DNA of 64,000 nt from Ustulina deusta (GCA_023159155.1 JAJNNX010000020.1:248001-312000); one strand, 5' to 3'. Positions 49,031 through 61,681 are shown, counted from the first letter of the stretch. Notes: generated by a model from the sequence alone, not told the origin. A program made the numbers and translations.

Positions 49031-49246
49031 TTGAGGGACTGTCTTGTCCGTGACCGTCATCGTTATATGATATCACAAAAATTTGATTTCTCTAAAGCGA
49101 TCAAACAGTCTCAAGCTCCAGGCAGCCCTCGAGACAATGAAGGCAACCTACTAGCAAACAACCCAATTAAGCCAGCTCCGCTGGAAGTAGCCCATATTAG
49201 GATCTACCACACTCCCTTACAAAAACGAATAAAAGGGGCGAACTAG
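49031..49246 (+). CDS. Hypothetical small protein (71 aa), doubtful
   Basis: A 71-codon frame with fairly natural composition (FDFSKAIKQSQAPGSPRDNE) ends at TAG near the start of a RIP-affected stretch. No domain, no clear promoter and no intron signals. It could be a fragment of a larger decayed gene. Confidence 0.25.
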   Translation: MRDCLVRDRHRYMISQKFDFSKAIKQSQAPGSPRDNEGNLLANNPIKPAPLEVAHIRIYHTPLQKRIKGAN

Positions 49247-49619
49247 TACGTATCTTCCACTTATACCGTCTCTTAAACTAAATTCCTATCCAAGATGCTT
49301 CTAAACAATCTGCTTTTGTAATACTTGATATGTTTAATATTGGTATTGCCGAACTGATCCGGGGCCCTAAAATTGACCAGCTACATAACGCTCTTACCTT
49401 TAACTCAAGATTTTTATTAATATTTTGGTGATTTCTAGGTTTATTTCGAACCTGTTCCTAATAGAGACCATGTCTATACGGTTAGAACATATATTTTCGG
49501 AGACTTTTTCTTCCAACTAGCACTTCCTTTAACCTGTACGCTTTATCTTATACTTAAACAAACAATCGAGCTTCTATTGCGTTAACTGCTTGCTATCTAT
49601 TGTGCTATTGCACATATTT

Positions 49620-51121
49620 TAGAACTTTTAAAAACTAGCAAATATATTAATAAAATCTATTATAACATAAAAGAATACAGTATATAAGCAGATAGGTTTA
49701 TATTACTAGGTTGTTTTGTATTTCTTGTTATTAGTAAGCAGAGCTTTTCTGTTTATACTTAGGAAATAAAATAGTAAGTAGTAGTTTTAGAAATAGTGTA
49801 GCTAAGAGAGTTTTTTAAAGAAATAGCAAGATTTTAAATATAACTTAGTTTATGCGATTTAATATTTCTGTTATAATTCTAATAACCGGCTTAACAGGCT
49901 TTATAAAAATAATACCAAGTGTTTAAGTTTGATTTTTTATATAATAATAAGATTGTTTTATATATTTAGTTACTCCTTGAGCTAAGTTTTTTAGCTATTA
50001 ATCTTATTTTGAATTCTTATTTATACCGGCTATTAAGTAAACTTTTATTTTACCTAGTAGTAGGAGCCCTTTGAAGTTTCCTAGGCGAAACCCTAGTTAG
50101 CTCGTTTATTTTTACTTATAAATCAAGAAAACTCTCGACGTGACTGCCCCTACCTCTCGGGTGGTGTAAGGCAGCTTCGTTACATCTACATCTTTGTAGC
50201 TATCCTAGTTTTAACATGATAAGAAAAGCAAAGCATATACAGCAATTTAAAAGCAGTTAATATATATTTTAGCCGCAATTTCTTTAAAAAAATTTAAGTA
50301 CACCTTAAAAAATACTAATATAAAGCAAAGAAATGAAGCTTTAAAATTGTTTAATATAATAAAAAAGCTAAAGTAAAGTTTTTTTTGCAAAGAAATTAAT
50401 AAAAAAAGCAAGCTAGCTATTTAAAAAATTAAAAAAAATATAGCAGTCTACAAATTCGAATTTCCGAAATGCCTACTAAAAAAGATCAAAAGACCCAACC
50501 TCGGAGACTACTAAACATTGCTTAGTTTGCTAGGCGTCTCAGCATAAAAAATACCAATCGCCTCTTAACTAAACAATGCTAAACTATTGTTCACCTCTAA
50601 CTAGCGCTATATAAAGAGATCCAAATTTCACCCGATACAATACCTAAAAATAACCAGGTCCTCACAATACTTCGCAAAGTGCAAAATCTGATATATAAAG
50701 AGAAGGATCCGATTGCTAGAAGGCTAGCTTGCTATACTTTTACAAAGCTTATAAAAGCTCTAAAGGAAAGGGTAAAAAAAGGTCAAAGGGATGCTTTTAT
50801 TGTTAGGAATATTTGCCTTAAGTTCTTAGCTGGTATATCTAATCAAAAAACTGCAAAGTTGCAGCTCGCAAAACATATTATATAAAAGCGCTATTAGAGC
50901 ATTTTATGTACAGACTATCTATTATTACTAGTCATCTTGCCCCTAAAACAAATTAAATCATATATAAAACTTTATATAACTATATAAAAAGCCTTTTTGC
51001 TAATATATTTTTTATAGTACTAATTCCTCTATAACTATAAAATACCTAAAAATAGTAGCAGCAAAAATAAAACAACCTTATATAAGGCTTAAAGCTATAT
51101 TTAATACAATAAAAAAAATAT
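49620..51121. repeat. RIP-affected block
   Basis: A/T-rich, holding the relic at 50469-50885 and a short richer patch near 50130-50200 (CTCTCGACGTGACTGCCCC) that resembles no known RNA. Nothing else recognised. Confidence 0.65.
50469..50885 (+). pseudogene. RIP-stopped 138-codon gene
   Basis: From ATG 50469 a single frame of 138 codons reaches TAA 50883-50885 without any frameshift, but holds three internal stops (TAG, TAA, TAA), all explained by CAG/CAA. The protein is highly basic (MPTKKDQKTQPRRLLNIA at the start; LIKALKERVKKGQRDAFIVR near residue 95) and probably alpha-helical, which could suit nucleic-acid binding; that is inference. Length and start suggest a complete small gene. Family not recognised; a transposon-encoded protein cannot be excluded. 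Confidence 0.5.
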
Positions 51122-51383
51122 TGTCAGGGCGTAAGCCGCTCGAGGAACTCGCTAACACGGAATAAGCAACAATCCAATAATATATATATATTAAATATAA
51201 GCAATAGCATGCAATTTTATTAAATGTGTTGTATTAATTAATGTGTTTATATATATGTCCTTTAGTAGTGACCGCGTCTATAAGTAGAAATATATAGGGG
51301 CCCCTGTCATTCTAACAGAGGTCCGTTATTGAATATCCTTTTAGTCAATATACTGAATAAGCTTATATCCCTTATATCTGACA
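51122..51383 (-). mobile_element. LTR, minus orientation (family shared with 58489-58674)
   Basis: On the minus strand it starts TGTCAGATATAAGGGATAT and ends CGCCCTGACA: TG...CA ends with a 6-bp inverted terminal TGTCAG/CTGACA. It shares ACCGCGTCTATA, GTAGAAAT and GGGGCCCCTGT with the solo LTR at 58489-58674. It is partly RIP-mutated. Flanks are A/T alternations, so a target duplication (AATAT or ATAT) cannot be trusted. No matching internal region was found, so it is probably a solo LTR. Confidence 0.65.
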
Positions 51384-51850
51384 ATATATGAGGGAGCACA
51401 GGGGCGATTTAGATGGCTCTACATACTTCTAGGTCTGCCTTAGGAACGAACCTACAGGGTATACTAACTGGCCCAACGAGGTGCATAGCTAAGCAACAAA
51501 CGGGGTCTGGCGCATTGGTGGCGATGCTCTGCGCGCCAGGAGCTCCGTGTGCTTTGGCTCGAGGTAACGCCCAGTTGTTAGAATTGATGGATTAATTTAG
51601 ATAGATTGGCACGGGCTAAATATACCAGGGGTAAGCAAGGTTTGCTCAACCCCTGAGAACCCGCCACACTATTTATTAATATATATCTCAGAGAGATAGC
51701 AAGACGTGCTTTTAGAACAAGACAAGATATATACACCCTCAATTGACTGGCTCGCTTATTTCTAATACTAGTGCCCTCTAAACTTAACCCCTGTCGATTC
51801 TATATGACATTGCTAATAAAGTGGTGTACTAAGGCGCTTTAGACGTGCTT
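51384..51850. other. Normal-composition DNA with a hairpin
   Basis: A strong hairpin lies at 51626-51655 (CAGGGGT ... ACCCCTG with inner AGCAA/TTGCT). The 60-codon frame at 51413-51595 is Ala/Gly/Thr-rich and not convincing. It could be a less-mutated piece of the element whose LTR lies to the left. Confidence 0.4.
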
Positions 51851-53896
51851 TTTACTCCTTACTTATCTTACATAAATACTATTTAGCTTTTTATTATATT
51901 ATAGAATAAAAATAGCTAAATCTATTGGTATATTAAGCAATACTTAATAAATATAAATTGTTAAAGTTAAAACTTTTAATATATTATAGTTATATTTTTT
52001 TTAAGTTCTAAATTTTAGCCCAAATAATAATACTAGCTTTAAAAAAAAGTTTGGCTATTTTATATTATTATAAAATATAGCACTTAGTTTAAATGCTTAG
52101 TAATAATAATGTATAAAAATAATTTGCTATAAATTATTATTATAATTTTATTATGTACTAGCTATACTAGTTTATTATAATAAATATTATTTTTATTTTT
52201 ATTTTTTTAATAAAGCTTATATAGTTTTGTAATAATTAAACAAGTATTAAATTTAGTTTTATATAAATAAAATAATATTTTATTACTTATAATAAATTAA
52301 ATTTAAAAATAATAAAGTAAGCAATAATAATAAAGTTAAAAAAAAAACAGCGCTTTAGCCCGCTTTAGCAAAAAAAAGCAGCTATAATAAAAATTTTAAA
52401 TATATTAAAATATATATTGCAAAGTTAGCTTTAAGCTATTTAATATAATTAATAAGTATATAGTAAATCTAAAAAATAAACTAGTAAATATTATTAATTA
52501 TATTAATACTAAACAATATAATAGTATAGTTGTTATATAAAAATTAAAAAAGTTTAAAAACTTTAAATGTTATATTTTTGCTTTTAATAAATAAATTAAC
52601 TAAAAAAAAGCTAAAAAAAAAGATAGTTTTTTTATAGCTTTATTATAAAATTTTAAAGGTTTAAATATTACTAAAACATATAAGCAGCGATAAAACGCTA
52701 TAGTAATAGCTAAGAACTAATATATAAATTATATTTTAGGTATTATTTCTAGCTAGCAAGTTATAATAAAACTGTTTGTTATTAAATAAAAATTATATTT
52801 AAGCAATATAAATAAAAATATTAAATAGAAATGCTTAGTGATTTTTATTTATAAATTAAAATCTAATTTAATATTATTACTTAAATAAAACCTTAAAAAA
52901 GAGTTAGTTATTAATAAAAATTACAAAGTTTTTTTTATTTATAATTTAAAATCTAATTTTTTATTATTTAACTAAACTAAAAAAAAGGGCATTATTAATA
53001 TATATACTAGAAGTCTTGCTAGTAATATTACGTTTTTATTACTTAATAAAATTTTATGTTTTTTATAAAAAAAAATAAAGCGTAAGCTATATATTGCAAT
53101 ATAAGTAAAAGATTATTTTTTTAAAAATAGATTTGTTTTAAGACCTATAATTAAGCGTTTTTAAAATATGAGATCTTTAGAATTATATTGAGAGGGGAGA
53201 ACGTATTATAAAACTAGTAACTATTAGGTTTTTAATATAGCAAAACAAGAATACCTGGTATACTATAATTAAAAGGCTTGGTACTATGCTCCTAGCCATA
53301 ATTTCAATCCTATATAAGCACTATCTAAGTCTTGTAAGGAAAGCTGCGATTTAAAGGCTATACGTTTAAATTAGCATTTTTCTAGGTCACTTATACGGCG
53401 CATAATGATTGCTATGAGGCACTAACCACCTTGTCCTATAGTACTATTTTTATATAGATTATAATAGCTTTTTTAATAAAATTTTTTTTGTTTTTTAAGC
53501 TGCTGCCCAAATTAAACATTTTTATATAAAGAATATCTATTTATTAACTTAAATATAAAGATTGCTACTTAGGTTAATTAAACAGAAACTATAGGTTATT
53601 GATTTAATAAGTGCTTAAAAAGAAGAGCTTAGATCTTTTAAATATACTTATATTGTTTAAATAGCCTAGATTTAAAGATATAATTAATTGTTATAATTAC
53701 CTACTAAATAAAGGGCGTTACTAATAAGAATAAATTATATTGGTTTTGTATGCCTGATTTATAAAGTGGGCAAATGTAATGATATTCTTTAAGGAAATCC
53801 GATCATATAGTTAAGCTATTTCTAGGGACGCAAAGCAAAGGCACAATGATCCATGCTGTTGCCTCCCTACTAGCACTAACTTTAGTCTCCTTGAGA
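51851..53896. repeat. RIP-degraded AT-rich repeat block
   Basis: A/T-dominated. A slightly richer patch at 53170-53430 has no coding frame. Nothing recognised. Confidence 0.75.
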
Positions 53897-54570
53897 ATCA
53901 AGTTTTGGTTTTATTTTAATTTATTATTATAACCGCCATAGCAGAGGGACCTCGGCATAAAAGTCTATTCTCGGGATACAGTTGCTATAGCGCAGTGGTA
54001 GTGTTGGCTGGTGTGGTGGGGGGAAGAATACAGCGCAAGAGGGGTAGTAGTAATAGTAGGGGCAGTAGCGGTTAGGACGCCAAACCTTCCCCGTAATGGC
54101 CTGGGTTATAGCAGGAATTACAGCGAGAGTAGGGGAGATTGAGTGAAGGCCTCCTAGAACTAATTACACGGTTGGCCTCTATAATTACCCTTATATACTG
54201 CACTGCAATAGCCTAGCAGTGAGTATATACACTCTATAACAGGAAGTTAGGAATATATCTAACCTAGAGTAATCAGTAGTCGATTTTATAAACGCATATT
54301 CCAAACTTATCCTTATAGAATTCTTTTACTTTAGGGTTCCTTTTTTTGCTAACTTATAATCCTTTTAGATTTTCTTTAATTTTAAGGCCTAATAAGCTTT
54401 TTGCTTTAAATAGCACAACATAGATCTGCTTTTTTTTTTAAACATAAATAAAATTAATAATAATATAGTTAAGCGTTAAATTTTAACTTTTATAAATTAA
54501 TATAGCTTATACTAAAGCTAACAAGATCTAAGTCTTGCTTAAAAAGCTAAAAAGCTTTTTATTTTTTAAA
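53897..54570 (+). repeat. Dispersed repeat C, RIP-mutated copy
   Basis: Plus-strand copy of 30790-31404. The first 350 bases keep the original composition (GCTATAGCGCAGTGGTAG, GAATACAGCGCAAGAGGGG, CAATAGCCTAGCAGTGAG). From about 54290 on it is progressively converted by C-to-T and G-to-A (for example TCCTTATAGAATTCTTTTAC against TTCCTTTGGGATTCTCTCAC). It shows RIP acting on only part of a repeat copy. Confidence 0.7.
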
Positions 54571-57034
54571 AAATATATAGAGCAGTTTATATAAATAGTC
54601 CATACTTTGCTATTATAAAATCTAATAATTAGCTAAGATTTTTTAGTAATATTTCTTTGTTTTATAAACATTTAGATATGCTTTGCTTATAGTTCTGCGT
54701 AATTATTATAAATATTATTTTTTAGTGTGGGATCTTGCTACGTAGATATTTTTGGGAGATTTTTAGGGTTATATTTTTTATAGTTATAAATAATGTTTTA
54801 GCTTTTATTGCAAAATCTTAAGCTAAGGTTTAGGTTAGTAAAAAGAATAACTAATATATTTTTTTTAAACTTAACTATAGTTTTAAACCAATAGTTTTTA
54901 AAAAATATTAATAATCTATTAGGTAAGCGTTTATAGTACTTCTTAAAATATGCATAATTTATATTTATTTAAAATTTATTTATATAAATAAATATATATA
55001 TTTCTAATTTAAGTTTATTAAATTATATTTAGTTATATTTTTAAACTTTTTTTTATTATAAATAAAATATTATTATATTTTTTATTTAATAAAAATATTT
55101 TATTAAAATATTTATATTAGTACTAGTTAAAAACTGCTTTATTTAATATTTTTATAAAATTTTAATAAAAGTTTTGTTACTTTAATAATACATAGTCTTA
55201 AAATAAAAATAAATAAAATTATATAAAGTTTAAACTTTATTTTTAAATATTTATTTATTTTTATTATAAAAAATATAACTTTTATAAATAATTATAATCA
55301 AGCTTTTAGTTATACTAGAAACAATACTAAAAAAGCTTAATAAAAAGCAACTAGTAAAAATTACTAGTAATAATAATTTATACTTTATTAAAAAGCTTAA
55401 AAAAGTTATAAGCTTCCTATATAATAGCGTTTAAATGTTTAAAATAGAAATTTTTAATTATTAAAACATATAAAGTTAGTAATTGTTGCTTTAGGTATAA
55501 TTACTAGCAACTTTTTAAAAGGTATAACGCTTAATAGCTAGAATAAGAAATTTTTTGCTTTAATAGCTACTAGAACAAATATAAAGTTTATTAGTAAATA
55601 CTTACTACTAATCTTATTAATAACTAAAATATTTATATTTTTTAATTATTTTTAGATATATTTATTATAAATATTTTATTGGACTATTTTTAGTAGTTTT
55701 TTAAAACTACGTACGCTTTAGCTAGCATATATAAATATAGTAAAATTACTAATACCTAGGGCTAAAATACTTATTAGAGCCACAATATTAATAAATAAAC
55801 TTTAATTATATAAACTTTTTATAAATATTTTTAGAACAATAAACTTATTATAGCTAGAATAAATAATATTAATTAATTTGGCTTACTTTAAGCAAAAACT
55901 AAGCTTTTTTATAAAAAAACAAGCCTAGTTATAGCAGTTTATACCTTAATTTATATTAAGTAATATTATATTACTTAGTATAATAAATAGATTTTTAAAG
56001 CTAATAATACATGCTTTAATATAAAATATTAAGCTTTTTTTAAATAAGATAAAAAAGTACTAAGTATTATTAAAAAAGTATTAATTAAAATATAAAATAG
56101 CAATAATTAGTATAAAAAGTTAAATAGCTTAATAAGCTCTAGTATATATAGCTAAAGAGCTTATAAAAAGCATTATATTAGTTGTTTTTAAGTTATATAA
56201 ACTTAGTAGTAAAAAGGATCAATTATAATAATATTAAAAATAAAATAAAGCTACATATTTAATATAATTATAATACTATATATATAACTATATAGGGTTT
56301 ATTAATATATATATAATTGTAGTAATAGATAGGACCCTATGTTATTTAGACTTTGCGGCTGCAAAGCTAAGAGGAATGTTTGTGTCTGCTTTTGCACCTG
56401 TACTTTCAATCATATCCGCGCGGTTAGGTACGTTAACAGGAGCCCTAGTACAAGATAATTGCTAGAAATGCCAGCTAGTTAACACCACACATATTTACCT
56501 ATATATTTATATATTTAATATTTCCTTTACATTATATATAAACGCGTGCTTATAATATATACATATATATATATCTTTTTATTAGTGCGCTATATAATAT
56601 ATTCTATTATTTTATATATGTGGCTACCTTTAGCCACTATATTTTTTTAGAGGCCTATAATTTTAAAAGCCTAGCTTTAGATATTAAATCTTAAATGAGT
56701 CCCTTGCTTATAGTCACAAACACATGGCCTTAGAGAATGCTTGACGGGGCCTATGCCGAGAAAAAAAACATTAGAACTATAGTACTTTAAACAAAAAAAA
56801 AAGAGCAGATAATGTTATTTATCCTAGGTGCTTTTATATTATAGGTTATATATATAGAATAATACATAGCATATATAGTAATATAGCTCTGACATCGCTC
56901 TAGTTATTCGTAGAAAGCTTGCTCATCCTTAAGAAAAACCATTCCTAAGATATACTAAGCGGGCATGTCTAGAGACATCTTAGTCCTGGCTCTGTCCTTC
57001 GTTGCCGGATAACCCAATTTTGTCGACTTGGAAA
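54571..57034. repeat. RIP block and intergenic DNA
   Basis: A/T-dominated to about 56300. A 150-bp normal patch lies at 56330-56480, a TA-rich stretch follows, and normal composition starts from about 56690. No gene or RNA recognised. Confidence 0.7.
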
Positions 57035-58045
57035 CTAATGCAAAACAACAACATTCTTTTCAGTAACTAACAAAGGATATACAGAGTAAATTGTAGAGCT
57101 TGTATTCCGATAGTACGATATGAATATCTCTTTTGTGCCTGATCTATCTGTAAATAGCTGTCTTGGATCTAACATATCGATAACGTTGCCTAGCTCAAGA
57201 ATATAGCACACATTCAAGGTGAATTCCTTAAAGGTTACCTCGAGATCCTCTAGAAAAAAGTTCTGTGAACAAAGCGACCGGAGTATACAATTTGGGTCCC
57301 TTAATATATTAGGGATCTCTGACACATCTCTAGCAAATGCAAGTATCATATAGTCACAAATATTGTCTAGTTAATAACCAATAATCACAGGCTGGAGACC
57401 ATAAGACAAGACTTTGCTAATCCAAGAGTTGTTTTTGAAAATTGTTGTCCAAAGTCTTAAATGCTATAGCTGTCAGCGTGTTAATACCTTCCTAGCGCCC
57501 TTATGTGTGATTAGGAAACTGAGTTTATCAAAGGGATCAAGCCAAGTTGTGACAGCATGCTAGATTTCGGTTGCCAAGTAGATATTCGTTGGTTGTGCCG
57601 AGTCTGATGTCGAAATCGGCAAAATAGTTAGACCAGCTTGAGCTCGGTAATATGTTATTTGGAATAAGATCATGAACTCGCGCGGGCTTAGCTGTGCTTC
57701 GCCATTTCCAGTGCGAAGGCCTTCCTTATCGTACCGCTTTTTCTTTAATATGGCTTGTTCCCAGCTAATAAGGAGCGAGAGCAACTGGTTGCAGATTTGT
57801 TCAAAGTGGACCAGATCGACTCGGAGCAGCGATTCCACTTTACGGGTCACCTCGGAAGTCCCCATCCGGAGAGTCTTAGCGATCATGCGCCGCTCCTCTT
57901 CGTCGAGAACAGTGCCGTCGGTTCCAGCGATCCAGGAGTTGACCAACTGGCAGGCAACGTCTTTGTTCTGACGGCAGTCCCACTGCAGTTGCAACACTGC
58001 CTGGGATCCCGGAGTTGGTCCGGTGGATCCGAACGACATCGTCAT
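57035..58045 (-). pseudogene. 336-codon gene killed by four stop codons
   Basis: From ATG 58045 (MTMSFGSTGPTPGSQ) one frame of exactly 337 codons runs to TAA at 57035, with no frameshift. It is broken by TAG (57562-57560), TGA (57475-57473), TAG (57466-57464) and TAA (57373-57371). TAG/TAA fit CAG/CAA, and TGA fits CGA or TGG. N-terminal residues 1-160 are mixed-charge and helical in character (EVTRKVESLLRVDLVHFEQI), and the C-terminal 104 residues (MILAFARDVSEIPNILRD ...) are leucine-rich. No known domain recognised. It is un-RIPed in composition otherwise, so inactivation is recent or mild. It lies just downstream of the NLR relic and in the same orientation. Confidence 0.65.
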
Positions 58046-58488
58046 AAGAGGAACTTATGAATGGCCGATGGTTGTATATTCACATTTAGATTAAGCTATC
58101 TTATGACCGGAGACTGAGGCTGGGGGAGCCTTTTATGTGCTATAGACGGCTTGGCGCCAGCGATCTACTATTGATCTGCCCTAGCGCGCGTCTATAGCTG
58201 CCTGCCACTCGAGAATTGGGGTTCTAGGTTTTACCAAATGCTAAGAGCGCGATGAACTAGGCTTAGCGCAATCACCACTTTTGCTCACGCTCAGCTTAGG
58301 CTATTAATCAGTTAGGTATTAAAACTCTGGACAGGAATTCACAGAAGAATTTTTCTCATAATCGAGTACGAATTTTCGGAATCAATCAATGATTAGAGCT
58401 TAAACGCTATTTCCAAGGGTTAAGGCAGAGCAAAACACAAGCATGTAGAACTAAAAGACACCAATACGAAGCTCAATGAATCTATTAC
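58046..58488. other. Upstream region of the 336-codon relic
   Basis: Normal-composition intergenic DNA, presumably the former promoter of the minus-strand relic. No motif assigned. Confidence 0.4.
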
Positions 58489-58674
58489 TGTCAGATATAA
58501 GGGATATGATCTTAGCCGGAGTATTGGATAATGCATGTCTGATGACAGACCTATGTCAGGGATACAGGGGCCCCCATACATTTCTACCTATAGACGCGGT
58601 GACCACGTCTTAACACCTTCATACAACAGACAATGAACGTAATCAATTTAAATAGCCATCGCTTATTCCTGACA
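58489..58674 (+). mobile_element. Solo LTR with perfect target duplication
   Basis: A 186-bp element starting TGTCAGATATAAGG and ending ATTCCTGACA, flanked on both sides by the 5-bp direct repeat ATTAC (58484-58488 and 58675-58679). It is of the same LTR family as 51122-51383, which carries about 45 extra bases before its CTGACA end. The internal region has been lost, presumably by LTR-LTR recombination. It is hardly RIP-mutated. Confidence 0.85.
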
Positions 58675-58679
58675 ATTAC

Positions 58680-59102
58680 AGTGGCCAAAAAGGGCAAGAT
58701 GGCTGTAGGGGAAGCCACAGAAGGGGCAAACAATCGCAGCGATGTTGAAGGAGATGAAAGCCACTGGTTTTCAAAGCCGGACTAGCGGTTATACACTGTG
58801 TATGTACTTCAACAGCCGTGTTGTTCGTAAACATACTAGAGACAGTGAGACAAAGGGAACCGACTACTATAAATTCACCAGCTCCCCTATAACCCTCTTT
58901 TGCAAAGGTAGTAAAAAATATAACTCTATGAAAGGGCTGTGCTAGGAATAAAGTGTAGACTAAAGTCCTGCTAGCGCTTCTGTGGAGAACTGCACAACAA
59001 TGATCTTTCCTAAGGGAGTGCGAATCGCTACAGTAGCCCCGAAGACCGCTGACTCTCCTGGTCAACAATCTGCTGGGAACCAACTAGAGCAGGTCCTTGT
59101 TG
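58680..59102. other. Intergenic, no gene called
   Basis: Normal composition with open stretches on both strands: minus 58676-59083, plus 58742-58945. Neither has domain character. They overlap each other antisense and could include the 3' untranslated part of the NLR gene. Confidence 0.35.
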
Positions 59103-60420
59103 CTAGTCACTAGATACAGTATGGTAACTAGTAAGTATTGCTTCGGCCTTTTTGTACTTCCCCTGGCTATCGAGGATATTGGCGAGGTTGTTTATGCTAG
59201 TAAGTATAGACAAGTACTCTTGGCCTAGCACTTTTTTCTTTAGTATAAATGTTTGCTAGTGCATTATTTTAGCTTTGTTGTATTTCTTTTAGCTATTAAG
59301 GTTAAAAGCAAGGTTATTTATGCTAGTAAGTATGGACGGGTGCTCTTGGCCTAGCACTTTTTTGTATAGTTCTAGTTCTTGCTAGTGCATTGTTTTAGCC
59401 TTGTTATACTTCCTCTAGCTACAAAAGACAAAAGCAAGGTTATTTATGCTAGTAAGTATAAACAGGTGCTCTTAGCCTAGCACTTTTTTATATAGTTTTA
59501 ATATCTGCTAGTATATTATTTTGGCTTTTTTATACTTTTTTTAGCTATAAAGAACAAAAGCAAAGTTGTTTATGCTAGTAAATATAGATAAGTACTCTTA
59601 GCCTAGCATTTTTTTATATAGTTTTAATATTTGCTAGTATATTATTTTGGCTTTTTTGTATTTTTTCTAGCTATTAAGAACAAAAGCAAAATTATTTATG
59701 TTAGTAAATATAAACAGGTGCTCTTAGCCTAGTATTTTTTTTTTTAGCTCGAATATCTGCTAATATATTGTTTTGGCTTTTTTATACTTTCTCTGGCTAT
59801 TAAGGATATTAGCAAGGTTGTTTATGCTAGTAAGTGTGTTTGGGTGCTCTTAGCCCAGCACTTTTTTCTTTAGTTCAAATATTTACTAGTGTATTGTTTT
59901 GGCCTTTTTGTATTTTTTTTAGCTATTAAGGACATTAGTAAGGTTGTTTATGCTAGTAAGTATAGACGGGTGCTTTTAGCCCAGCACTTTTTTTTTTAGC
60001 TTAAATATTTACTAGTATATTATTTTGACTTTTTTATATTTTTTTTGGCTATTAAAGATATTAGCAAAATTATTTATACTAGTAAATATAAACAAGTGTT
60101 TTTAGCCTAGTATTTTTTTTTTTAGTATAAATATTTTCTAATATATTATTTTAGCTTTATTATACTTTTTTTAGCTATTAAAGTTAAAAGTAAAGTTGTT
60201 TATGCTAATAAATATAAACAAGTACTTTTAGCTTAGCACTTTTTTATATAGTTTTAATATTTATTAATATATTATTTCGGCTTTTTTGTATTTTTTTTAG
60301 CTATTAAAAACAAAAGTAAGATTATTTATACTAGTAAGTATAAATAGGTACTTTTAGCCTAGCACTCCCTCCTTTAGTACAAGTATCTGCTAGTATATTG
60401 TCTTAGCTTTGTTATATTTT
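59103..60420 (-). repeat. Ten 126-bp tandem TPR-coding repeats
   Basis: Ten copies of a 126-bp (42-codon) unit. A common anchor base recurs at 59215, 59341, 59467, 59593, 59719, 59845, 59971, 60097, 60223 and 60349, exactly 126 bases apart, so there are no indels. Read on the minus strand a less-mutated unit gives KKVLGQEYLSILTSINNLAN then SQGKYKKAE, the kinesin-light-chain/NLR type of tetratricopeptide repeat. The unit nearest the 3' end is least mutated, and those toward 60400 carry more A/T. Confidence 0.9.
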
Positions 60421-61681
60421 CTAAAAATAGAATAGCTCTTTGTTATATTAAATAAAAGACTGCTGTTTTTTTTTGTATTAACTATATTGTTAAGCTTTAG
60501 CACTGCTTGCCTATATAGTAAGTACTTGGTTTATATTTTTTTGTTTTTATACTAAAAAAATAGATATTTTTTTATAAGTCGTTAAACTATATTAATAGTC
60601 TATTTTTCCTACTTTTCTTTTTTTTGCAACTAATTCTACATAATAAGTCGGACAAGTTAATATATATCAAATAAGCTTAATATATTGCGCTTAAAAATAA
60701 ACATATATATACTAAACAATTTAATTATTTTTACTATTTATATTTTTAATATAGCTAGTAAAAAAAATAGTAAAATATTTTTTTTTATAAGGAAATATAT
60801 AAACTTAAAATAATTTACTGCTTATAGGTTGTATTATAAGATATGCTTAAAGGAAATAAGCTAAGTTATAACAACCAGGTTTTAGTTTTAAGCATAACTT
60901 TTATATTAGTAGTAGTTTTTAAATTGTTTATTAAACAAGTTAATTAGGTTAATATTACTTAATTCATAAAACTTAAAATACTTAAATATAGTAATATTTT
61001 TGTTAAATGCTATATATACTAATGCTTGCTTGATTGCTAAAAAAACGTTTGCTAAAAAGCGAACTAGATATTTTATACTTTTAGTACTGCTTATTTGGCT
61101 TTTTTTTAGGCTAATTTATAATAGCTTAGTAGCTTTAGCGTTATTTATTTTTTATATAGTTATAGTATTTTTTTAAAAAATATTAAGCTGGACTATAACT
61201 TAGTAGTTTTAAGTTATAAATAAGATTAACTTTTGCTAATTAAAAAAGAAATAATTAGCTAGCTTTACGTTTTAGAATAGTATGTTTATATTGTTAGCAT
61301 TATTAATAATTAAAAGCTAGCTGCTATTATATATATGCTTTAAGCTAGCTTTAACTAATACTTTAATATTAGCTTTATTATTGTTAATATTTGGAATATT
61401 AAGCAGCTTTTTAATCTTGCAGTAAGCATTCTTAAAACTAATTAAATCTACGGCCGGGACCTAAAAAATAGAACAGCCCGGATAAGTGTTGCGGACTTGG
61501 TAGGCGGCCTCGAGCGCGACTTGGGTCTTGCCGATGCTCCCGAAGCCTTCGACAGCGGTGTGCTAGCAGTCGTCTTGATCAACGCTCGGCGGGATCCTTT
61601 TGAGGAACTGCTTAAGGATGGTACCACGCCCAACAAAGTCGCCGTTGCGCCCGAAAGGGACCATGAAGTGGCGGTTTTGGC

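Noticed and set aside
58676..59083. 135-codon minus-strand frame between LTR and NLR end
   Set aside because: Cys/Leu/His/Ser-rich without domain, overlapped by plus-strand frames; no support for either.
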